From positions 54,857,177 through 54,921,176 of the forward strand of contig CM055060.1 in NCBI GenBank assembly GCA_029204045.2: a DNA stretch of 64,000 bases, read 5' to 3'. Positions 11,843 to 20,515 of this stretch are shown here, one piece after another (within the stretch, counting starts at the first letter, position 1; each line of letters begins with the position of its first letter). Source of the DNA: Tillandsia leiboldiana. Lineage: Eukaryota > Streptophyta > Magnoliopsida > Poales > Bromeliaceae. Under the pieces are notes generated by a model, which was not told the DNA's origin, ran no database searches, and saw only the letters and a program-made list of their open reading frames with translations. The position numbers were made by a program, and so were the translations under genes.

Positions 11843-12636
11843 TAGCTAATAGATTCTTTTATAAGTTATTTTAAAAGAAAAAAAGAAATTTAAAACCATT
11901 AATGGTGTGTAGATTTGTATGGAAGAGGTGCCAATTAAGTGCCAACAGAGAACAGGCTCAAACACTGGGTCAAAATGGAATCAACTAATGGGCCTAACCC
12001 AATTCGTAAAATTATAAAAAAATTACCTCTCTTTTCCAAAAGAATGGTCTTAGTTGCTCTACATATATAGTCATTAATTATTTAAAAAATGCCCAAGTGA
12101 TTTAGGAATCAACGTTTCTCTCTTTATTGATCTAGAGCTTAATTAATCATATATGTACATGCAGGGCTAAAGCTAAAATAGCCGCCCAATTTGCCCAGCA
12201 ACACCAGCGAAGAGAATTTGTTCTCTCACAACTAGTCAAAGAACAAGAAGCCTTTTCCTATATCTTAAAGTGTTTATATATATATATGTATATATATATA
12301 TTGTTATCACTTTGAAAATTGACTCCTATTTCTCGAACCAGCACTTGATTAATTCTTCGCGGAAGATTTAATGCAAATTAATCGCTTTCGTAAATATACA
12401 GAAAACTCTTGTCTGTCGTGAGAGCTGCTTAATTTTGTTCTTGGCTTGCAAAAAACGCATGTTTTGAAAGTGATTTTGAGGATATATACTCTACTATACA
12501 GATAATTAATCACTTGATTGGTTGGAGTGGATCTTTCTATTTTGTTCAGTTGCTCTCATAGCAGGATATGGACATGAACGCAGCCGGGTCGGGTCCACTT
12601 CTGTAGATGAGTTATGGTTTGTAATTTTTCTGATTA

Positions 12637-12723
12637 TTTTATCGTAGAATCTTTCATTTTATATTTGCTGCTTAAAATTTTCAACACTATGTACAGAAGC
12701 CATCCTTTTCGATTTATATATAG

Positions 12724-12754
<31 letters not shown>

Positions 12755-13897
12755 CTTCTAAAATTTCTCCATTGATATTGCTTTTCTCCCCCAGTGTGCA
12801 TGGTTTGCTGCAGCAAAAGCCAGCAAATAAAGGTGTGTTTTGTCACTGTAACAAACTGTTGTTCACAACAATCTGTAGGATTATATAATCGATATCGTGA
12901 TGAAAACGTTGAAGATTTGAAATTTATAAATGTTAGATAGTGAAACTTGAAGTTTGAGTACAGTAGAGTATAATAGGTTGGATTTAATTTTGTTTTTAAA
13001 AATTAGCGATGGTTCAGAAACACTTTTAAAAAAAATTCTTAAAAGGAGATTGTCGACGGCCAAAAATGAATGGAAAATTTGGATGAACGGTAAAAATTGT
13101 TTTCTATTAAAATTAAAATTTTAGAGTTATATTAATTCTTGTAATTTTATTTTTTTTTAATATAGGAGCTTCATATTGGACATTCTAGTTAAGAAAAAAA
13201 CATGAACAGTTTTTGGTAGAGAATTTTTTATAATTAAATCTTACTCTTATTTTTGTGCCGTGGATAAATCGAAAAGCTAGCGCATTGAGATAATATTGTC
13301 CGTGGATATAGATCGATACATCGTTCGCTGAACTATATAAATCTTGCATTTTTATGTTTTCTTAATCGTTTATTGTTTTGTTATCTTTGTACTTATATTT
13401 TACGATTGACGCCTATTTTTATCTACGAAAAATTTTAATTTCTATGTAATCGTGTGTTTTATGGGTTTAATTAAGATATGTTCAGTAACTCCAAGACATG
13501 TACCCTTCGTAACCAGCTCTAGGTAGAAATTTTTCCACGTGCATTGCTTGGCCAAATAGATCCATAATTTAGTATTAATTCTTATGATCGTTGGTGGTAA
13601 CTATAACTTATATCCTTACGGTCTTTACACAATTTTATTCTAATAATAAAAGATTAAATAACAACATTTTGAAGTAGTTATCTGGTGGGTGATATGATTA
13701 ATTAATATACTCTCTCATTTTCAAGGTATTTGATTCCAATTAATACTTCTACGTCAATAGGGGATAAATTGTCCTAATTTCTGTATAATATTAAGAGGTT
13801 CGTTTGTTGGATTGTAACAAATTTATGCAAAATAGTTGTCTTGTATTAATATGTTTATGCACAAACTTGATACATTGCATTTAAACTTGTCCGAGAG

Positions 13898-13900
<3 letters not shown>
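12637..13900. other. AT-rich intergenic sequence, no gene seen
   Basis: A short TA array lies at about 12724-12753. The rest is unique-looking AT-rich DNA without a coding frame. It should correspond to what once followed the left duplicated block, but I could not find its match after 4614. Confidence 0.5.

Positions 13901-13968
<68 letters not shown>
13901..13968. repeat. (TA)n microsatellite
   Basis: About 34 TA units, directly abutting MITE-A copy 2, whose 9-bp duplication (ATATATATA) is drawn from the array. Confidence 0.95.
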
Positions 13969-13971
<3 letters not shown>

Positions 13972-14141
13972 AAATGCTACCTGTACACCCCATCCGGGGT
14001 GTACATCCTACACCCCACCCCATTCTGGGGTGGGGTGAATTTCACTGGTCACATGATGTGACCAGTGAAAAGAGCCCCACCCGAGGATGGGGTGGGGTGT
14101 AGGATGTACACCCCATCCGGGGTGTACAGGTAGCATTGCTC
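13969..14141. mobile_element. MITE-A copy 2 (173 bp), best-preserved member
   Basis: The ends are GAAAAATGCTACCTGTACACC and GGTGTACAGGTAGCATTGCTC. Each arm carries a palindrome (GTACACCCC, CATC, CGGGGTGTAC-type). The centre is the palindrome CTGGTCACATGATGTGACCAG. Almost every base pairs with the opposite arm, so RNA or single-stranded DNA of it would form one long hairpin with smaller hairpins inside. Flanks are ATATATATA on both sides (13960-13968 and 14142-14150). Confidence 0.88.
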
Positions 14142-14174
14142 ATATATATATATGGGCTTCACTTGTTCAGCAAT

Positions 14175-14633
14175 TGTTATAACAAACGCGAAAAATATCT
14201 TTGTTTGTTGGACACGAAAATACCAAAAGAGAATCGAGAAAGAGAGAAGAAAAATAAAACACACAATATTTACGTGGTTCGGCCACTGGCCTACGTCCAC
14301 GGGCGAAGACGGAGCGGAGACTTTCATTATAATCAAAGTGGTGTACAAAATATAGCTCTCTCACAAAACCCTAATCCCAAAATACATCCATACTCCTTCT
14401 CATCCGCCGCACTAAATAAATAAAATAATGGTATATTTATAATAGTGACTAAATCCTAATACAATTAGGAATACAAATCTACTAAGATTAGGAATATTCT
14501 TAATAAGATTAGGCATAATCCAAGTTTATCTTAATTGGATAAGCTAAACAGAATAGGATTAGAAAACTTTTCGGTTTTAGAATTCGAGACATATCTAACC
14601 GTAATAATAAATAATGCTATACTAATCGCAACA
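14175..14633 (+). mobile_element. Solo-LTR-like element, plus strand
   Basis: It begins TGTTATAACAAACGCG and ends about ATCGCAACA, consistent with TG...CA. It contains TTTACGTGGTTCGGCCACTG, CCTACGTCCACGGGCG and TCATTATAATCAAAGTGGTG. No internal region or second LTR follows. I could not find a clear 5-bp target duplication. An inverted, shortened relative lies at 8918-9241. Confidence 0.6.
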
Positions 14634-14852
14634 CATCTTGAAACTAACTACTCTCATGCCATATTATTTTATCTAAATGATCAGATCAATCACTCTACAT
14701 GAATTTCTTCTTTCTATGGAATTTTCACAATTTCACTAGTCCTCGCGTTGAGAAGATAGAACATGTCTTTCTTTCACAATTTCACCGAAACTACACGTAC
14801 AGATTTTCTGGGCGGCGCTAGCTTCTCATTTCAGCGGCAGTCTGTCAACTGA

Positions 14853-15095
14853 AATTTAATGCAAATCGCTTTTGTAAATACAGAGGAAACTATTATCTGT
14901 CGTGAAGGCTACCTTCTTAAATTTTTTCTTGGCTTGCAGGAAACGCATGTTTTGAAAGTAAATTTTGAGAATACGTACTCTTCCATAATCACTTGATTGG
15001 TTGGAGTGGAGCCTTTTATTTTGCCCACTTATTCTCATAAGAGACCAAAATTTAGTCTTTTCGGCTCACCATGACATAGACAATGAACGCATGCA
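14853..15095. repeat. Diverged third copy of part of the duplicated block
   Basis: It resembles about 2205-2418 and 12372-12586. The shared strings include TTTAATGCAAAT, CTTGGCTTGCA, AACGCATGTTTTGAAAGT, ATCACTTGATTGGTTGGAGT and AATGAACGCATGCAGCC. Many substitutions show it is far older than the 1/10164 pair. Confidence 0.7.
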
Positions 15096-15785
15096 GCCTA
15101 TATTTATACATCATAATAATTGACTGTATCCTAGAGTCAACTGACACTATAATAAAATAATATTATAGCGATATTTTTAAATATTTTTAAAATTTTTAAA
15201 ATATATAATTAATAAAAATATTGATATTTATTATTAGTATTGTGCAGTCTTTAGTATGTGTAGGAATATATTATTATAATATGTCTTAAAAAAATATGTT
15301 CTTATAATTTTGGATGTAAATGAAATATAGATATAATACTTACAAAAAAAATATTATAAAAATATATTATTATAATGCGAAATATAAGAACACACGAAGT
15401 AATAGCGAAATCAAATAGTATGTAAAAATTTTGTCCTCAAGAAGTTGAAAGAGATTATACGTCGTGCTTTGGCCTTGTCGCTTCCCTTAGAACAGCAGGG
15501 TCAAAGTAAAGTAGCAGAGTAATTAATTTTTGGCACTCAAATGTAGGAAGAAATAATTAAAGCCTGGTTTTTTAGGTGAGGGGGCATGAGAGTGACCAGG
15601 AGTTTGATATGGTTGGGTGCGTAACACATTCCCCTGCATAGTAACTGAGGCCTTAATTAGATGCTAAGCCCTAGAAGCATCAACAAATCAATAATCTTAC
15701 TCCAAACCCTTCTCTAGAAGTTTCCATTATTCTCTCAATATTTCAATGAACAAAGATACTGAATTTGTATACTCATTTGTAGCCC
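15096..15785. other. Intergenic, no gene seen
   Basis: AT-rich; nothing recognisable before the target duplication of the truncated non-LTR insertion at 15786. Confidence 0.5.
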
Positions 15786-15794
15786 TTCCTGGAA

Positions 15795-16570
15795 TTTTTT
15801 TTTTTTTTTTTTTTTTTGATTAAACAGGGATATACCCTATTTGACAATACAGGACAGACAGACGAAGAAAGGCCCCCGATCACTGTAGACCCAATACAAG
15901 TGGAGCGCCCACTCCTGCCCAAACCAAAGGAGCGAGCTCCCGATAAACCAGCAAGATGTTAAAACAAACAGTGTAAAGCCTTCGACGTGGTCGTGATTAT
16001 ACTCCAGTCCTACACTAATAACCACAACCAAACTTAACATACCCTCGTAACCCAGCAGTAGGAGGAAAATAAGATGGGAAGCACATCCGAACTTCCAAAA
16101 CAAGAACACACCAATTGCTCATAACAGTGCTGGATTAGCTAATGAAAGTTGGCGTCCATGAACAATCGGTTACTGCGAAAAGGATAGCAACTACCATAGA
16201 ACGTCCAAGAGACTAGAAAGGCATAAAATCATCAGAAAATACGGCAATACTTCTTCGCTAAAACCCAGCTAAATCCCGATCTTGCCATACAGGACGTACC
16301 CCGATCCTCAATTCCTCGGCATAATACTGTAAGAGTTTTCTTAAATTCCTACAACATGCCTCTTCGACACCGAGAACCATCCCTCATCTTCAAGCAATGT
16401 CGTTCTCGTAACACAATGGATCTGGCTCCTACGATTACGGACACCGCAGCTATCGGGAAACACCAACATTAAACTTAGCAGGCATTTGCTGGAGACTCAA
16501 GCATCGTCCCCGATCTGTGACAATCCGCAGAACACCAAAAAAACCAAGACATCAACAAAACCATCCATAG
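15795..16570 (-). mobile_element. 5'-truncated non-LTR retrotransposon, minus strand
   Basis: A poly-T run (15795-15817) marks the A-tail of a minus-strand insertion. The 9-bp string TTCCTGGAA flanks it on both sides (15786-15794 and 16571-16579) as a target-site duplication. The 776-bp body does not match the LINE at 16757. Its only longer minus frame (15837-16109, 90 residues) has no recognisable domain. Probably the 3' tail of a second LINE family. Confidence 0.65.
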
Positions 16571-16836
16571 TTCCTGGAAAAATTTTTATCTGCTAACTTT
16601 TGGCAATTCATACACAAAGTTCATGTGCTTATCAATTTGGTCAATTTCGCAAATTTGGGATATTGTGAGATGACCCAAAAATGGCCTTGCTCGAATATGA
16701 GTGGTTGCAGATCAAGGCCCAATTTGAATCACACCAAGCCCAATGGCGTAAATGTTTTTTTTGAGAGAAGGTAGCATGCTACCGCTTCATTCAAATTAAT
16801 ATGAACTAAGCAACAGGCTGAGGCAGCGGGGCCTCG

Positions 16837-16886
<50 letters not shown>

Positions 16887-19800
16887 TCAACAGTAGGAAT
16901 CCCAAAGGGAGCGGAGGGTGCAGACGGAGCTCAAAAGTTGCTTCCCGTTGGATTTTTTATTCTCAAAGATTCTTCTGTTCCGCTCCAGCCATATCGACCA
17001 CCAGGTAGCGATAAGGGTACCTCTCTCTTTCCTCCCTAGGCTGCCTCCAATCTGACAGCAGTTCTCCCAGAGTACACGTAAAACGACCTCGATATTCGCG
17101 CCCAGTAGCCGCTTGTAGGTCAGTTGGGCGCTAAGAAGCACTCTGGTAGCATCGCAGTCGACCAGTAGGTGGTTAATAGTCTCAGTTGTCGCCCCGCAGA
17201 AGACGCAGAGCTCGTCCCCGCTCCAGCCTCTAAGGATAAGGTTGTCCTTTGTGCGGATCCTGCCTTTCAGGGCTAGCCACACGAAGATCTTGGCTTTAAG
17301 CGGGGCTTTGGCAGCCCAAAGTTTATCAAAAAGGGTGACTACGACCCCACTATCCTGCAAAAAGGTGTAGGTTGACTTGACCGTGAAGTCTTCCGAGCGT
17401 TCCCACCGCCATCGAATTAAGTCCTTCCCCCTGCCTGGGGTTTTGTCAGCCAACAGTTCCTTGAGAGCCAAAATATTGCCGCAGGATTGTTGTCTTCTCA
17501 GAGGGATCCCTGAAAGGATACGGTTCCAATTCCACCTTCCCCTATAATAACATTCACTGACCTTGATGTTCTTGACCGTTACAGCACCAAAGATATCCGG
17601 GAATTGGTGGCGAAGAGTTGCCATATTCCCCCATTTGTCCCGCCACAACTCTACCCCCTTCCCGGCTCCCAGGATGTAGTGAGCGCCGCAATTGAACACC
17701 TCTTTAACGCTCAGCACACTCTTCCACCAGAAAGAAAAAGGGGAAAATGAGGACCCTTCCCGAAGTGGTCTTCTTCTGCTATAGTAAAGGTGGGAAATAA
17801 GGCGGCCCCAGAGATAGTCGTACCCAGACAACAGTTTCCACCACCATTTCACCAGCAGTGCAGAGTTCATGTTGGCCATGTCTAGGACCCCTAACCCCCC
17901 ATCCCTTCGGCTGCGGCACACCATCCTCCAACTGACCAGACAGTGTCCACCCAAAGCCTTGGCCTCGCCTTTCCAAAAGAAGGCCCTCCTCAAGGTTTCC
18001 AAGCGGCAGATTACCCATTTGGGTGCGCGGAAGACCGAAAGGGCATAGAGTGGCAAACTGGTCAGCGTTGAGTTCACTAGGGTTAGCCTACCCCCTTGCG
18101 AGAGCAGCTTCGCCTGCCAACCTTCGATCCTGCTGCGGACCTTATTGACCACCGACCACCAGTCCTCCTTCTTTAGGCGTTTGCTAGATAGCGGCAAACC
18201 TAAGTACTTAATAGGTAGGCTCCCCAGCTTGCACCCGATTAGGTCCGCCAATCTCCTCCCCCTAGCCGGCAAGCTGCCGAAGTAAAGGAGTTCCGACTTA
18301 GACCGGTTCACCTTCAGACCGGACGCCCATTCGAAAAGCTGCCAAAGGAATTTGAGGTGACGCACTTCAGAGCGAGTGGCCTTGCAGAAGAAGATAGTAT
18401 CATCCGCGTATTGGATGATCGGCACCATACACCTCGCAGCTGGCCCCATCCCAGAGAGCAGTCTGTTTGAGACCGCCCTCTCCGTCATTCTCGCCAGCCC
18501 TTCCGCTACGAGGAGAAACAGAAGAGGTGAAAGGGGGTCCCCTTGCCTAAGGCCCCGGCGGGTTTTAATCCATTTCGTTGGGGACCCGTTGACTAGCACA
18601 GCGATCTTAGCGTTGGATATGCATTGTTCAATCCACCCGCACCACCTGTGATTGGCGCCGAGCCAACCCAACGCCTTTAGCAGAAACTTCCAATTCACTC
18701 TGTCAAAAGCCTTCTCGAAGTCGACCTTAACGGCGACGCAGTCGGCTTTTACTTTAGACCCCCAACTAACGAGCTCGTTCGCCGCCGTGAAGGAGTCCAG
18801 GATCGACCTGCCCTTAAGGAAAGCCGCTTGGCAAGGTGAGATTATGCCATCCAACACCCCAGCAAGTCTATTTGCTAAGACCTTAGAGATGATCTTCTGG
18901 ATGCCGTTGAGCAAACTTATCGGTCGGAAGTCCCCAGCAGCCTTTGCACCCTCTTTCTTGGGGATTAAGGTGACGTAGGAGTAGTCAATCGGCCCGGTGT
19001 TGAGAGTCCCGTCATACAGGTCGCAGAATATTCGGTAGATATCCTCCTGTAGGATTGGCCAAAATTTTTGGTAAAATCTCAGGCTGAAGCCGTCTGGCCC
19101 GGGTGCCTTCTCTCCTCCTAGCTGAAAGACGGCGAATCTGATCTCCTCTCTGCTAAAAGGTGCCGTAAGAGCCGGCGAGTCTAGTAGTGGGCTGCACCCA
19201 TAAAGGCCGCTCCAGTCGCCTGTTAGATCATTGTTACAGCCGGACGGGGCGAACGCCTCCTTGAACTTATGATAGAAATAGTCCCTCTTCGCACCATCCC
19301 TAGAAATCTTGAGCCCCTCATCTTCAACTTCCTCAATAAAGTTTCGACGTCTGCGCCCATTAGCCATGGCGTGAAAATAGCTTGTGTTGCCATCCCCTTG
19401 CTTGAGCCAATGCTGTTTAGCTCTAGTCTTCCACAGAGCCTCTTCCTCAGCTGTTGTAGCAGCTAGTTGAAGTTTTAATCTTCGGCGGCGTTCCAGGAGC
19501 GCGGCGGAGAGGCTAACAGATTCCTCTAGGAGATCCAGGGATTGGATTTCCCTAGAGAGATCGAACTTTGCTTTGGAGATGCTGTGGAAGTTGGCCGAAC
19601 ACCATTCCCTGAACCTTGCCCTGCAGTGTCTCAATTTCGCATTGAATGATAGGATGCTCGAAAGAGTCCCGGGGACTTCGGCCCACCAGACCGACATGCG
19701 AGAGTTGAAGTCCTCCCTAAGCAGCCAGGCGTCTTCAAATCTGAACCTTTTGGGGGGAAGGTTCCCGCCGGTCGACAAACGAAGCGGGGTGTGATCCGAG

Positions 19801-20468
19801 GTCACCCTGGGTAGGCCAGCCACCTTGGAAAGAGGGAACGACTGATCCCACTCGACAGAAACAAGGAAGCGATCCAGCTTAGCCAGTGTAGGAGTCGCCT
19901 GCATGTTGGACCACGTGAAGCGCTGATTACCTATAGGGAGGTCGATAAGGTCCAATTTGCACAACAGGTCCGCGAACATGGTCATGAGTTTACGGCTCCA
20001 GCTTCTCCCCTTCCTCTCCAGCAAGCTCTTAGTTAGATTGAAGTCCCCGCAGAGCACCCACGGCCCCTTGCAAACCCGCCGAAGCTCCTCCAGTTCCTTA
20101 CAAAACTCCTCCTTACCTTCCCACGATGGTGGGCCGTACACATTAGTGAGGTAGAAGGGGGTACTGCCCGAACAGTGTTTCAATCTGACGGTCAGGGAGA
20201 AGTGGCGGACCACCACTTCAGAGCAGTCGAAGTCTCTAGAACTCCAACAGGTAACGAGACCACCCGCAGCGCCAATGGATTGAAGAAATTGACATTTGTC
20301 CACATGGGGGCCAGCGAAAGAGCGAAGAAAAGACAGGGACACAGAAGCAACTTTAGATTCCTGCAAACAGAACACTGCCCTCCTAGAAGAGGAGAGCCCA
20401 CTCCTTACAAGACGCCTTTTATTAGGGTCATTAAGACCACGTACGTTCCAACAGCAGATACTAAACAT
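16887..20468 (-). CDS. LINE ORF2: endonuclease and reverse transcriptase
   Basis: This ORF encodes the enzymes of target-primed reverse transcription. The ATG at 20468 (MFSICCWNVRGLNDPNKRR) is chosen because that is where the endonuclease domain begins. The frame runs open a further 47 codons upstream but only to a TTG. The APE-type endonuclease has NVRG, LQESK, GDFN and SDHTPL. The reverse transcriptase has PGPDGF, IPKK, RPISLL, KVDFEKAFD, RQGDPLSPLLF and the catalytic YADD (nucleotides about 18400-18411). A C-terminal zf-RVT region follows (VWLALKGRIRTKDNL, CVFCG, ETINHLLVDC). No RNase H domain follows; the protein ends after RIFENKKSNGKQ. About 1193 residues, normal for plant L1 elements, with no stop or frameshift. 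Confidence 0.93.
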   Translation of the reverse strand: MFSICCWNVRGLNDPNKRRLVRSGLSSSRRAVFCLQESKVASVSLSFLRSFAGPHVDKCQFLQSIGAAGGLVTCWSSRDFDCSEVVVRHFSLTVRLKHCSGSTPFYLTNVYGPPSWEGKEEFCKELEELRRVCKGPWVLCGDFNLTKSLLERKGRSWSRKLMTMFADLLCKLDLIDLPIGNQRFTWSNMQATPTLAKLDRFLVSVEWDQSFPLSKVAGLPRVTSDHTPLRLSTGGNLPPKRFRFEDAWLLREDFNSRMSVWWAEVPGTLSSILSFNAKLRHCRARFREWCSANFHSISKAKFDLSREIQSLDLLEESVSLSAALLERRRRLKLQLAATTAEEEALWKTRAKQHWLKQGDGNTSYFHAMANGRRRRNFIEEVEDEGLKISRDGAKRDYFYHKFKEAFAPSGCNNDLTGDWSGLYGCSPLLDSPALTAPFSREEIRFAVFQLGGEKAPGPDGFSLRFYQKFWPILQEDIYRIFCDLYDGTLNTGPIDYSYVTLIPKKEGAKAAGDFRPISLLNGIQKIISKVLANRLAGVLDGIISPCQAAFLKGRSILDSFTAANELVSWGSKVKADCVAVKVDFEKAFDRVNWKFLLKALGWLGANHRWCGWIEQCISNAKIAVLVNGSPTKWIKTRRGLRQGDPLSPLLFLLVAEGLARMTERAVSNRLLSGMGPAARCMVPIIQYADDTIFFCKATRSEVRHLKFLWQLFEWASGLKVNRSKSELLYFGSLPARGRRLADLIGCKLGSLPIKYLGLPLSSKRLKKEDWWSVVNKVRSRIEGWQAKLLSQGGRLTLVNSTLTSLPLYALSVFRAPKWVICRLETLRRAFFWKGEAKALGGHCLVSWRMVCRSRRDGGLGVLDMANMNSALLVKWWWKLLSGYDYLWGRLISHLYYSRRRPLREGSSFSPFSFWWKSVLSVKEVFNCGAHYILGAGKGVELWRDKWGNMATLRHQFPDIFGAVTVKNIKVSECYYRGRWNWNRILSGIPLRRQQSCGNILALKELLADKTPGRGKDLIRWRWERSEDFTVKSTYTFLQDSGVVVTLFDKLWAAKAPLKAKIFVWLALKGRIRTKDNLILRGWSGDELCVFCGATTETINHLLVDCDATRVLLSAQLTYKRLLGANIEVVLRVLWENCCQIGGSLGRKERGTLIATWWSIWLERNRRIFENKKSNGKQLLSSVCTLRSLWDSYC

Positions 20469-20515
20469 AGAGTAGTAAACACCCACACAGGTACAGACAG
20501 TGCCTGCGGATTCCG

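Larger units (their letters stand above)
10164..12636. repeat. Right copy of the 2.47-kb duplication
   Basis: It starts TTCAATCTTCTTCTTTCTC like base 1 and follows the left copy to TCTGATTA at 12636. The offset drifts only from 10163 to 10166 because of small indels. It is not interrupted by the Copia LTR that ends the left copy, so it shows the pre-insertion sequence continuing into 12637 and beyond. Confidence 0.9.

Noticed and set aside
1..12636. The two 2.47-kb copies as the LTRs of one large retrotransposon
   Set aside because: The interval between them holds an ATL-like gene, a Copia fragment and MITEs, with no gag or pol, and the right copy continues past the left copy's end without an LTR boundary.
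15837..16109. 90-residue minus frame as a small membrane protein gene
   Set aside because: It lies wholly inside a truncated non-LTR insertion bounded by a poly-T run and a target duplication.
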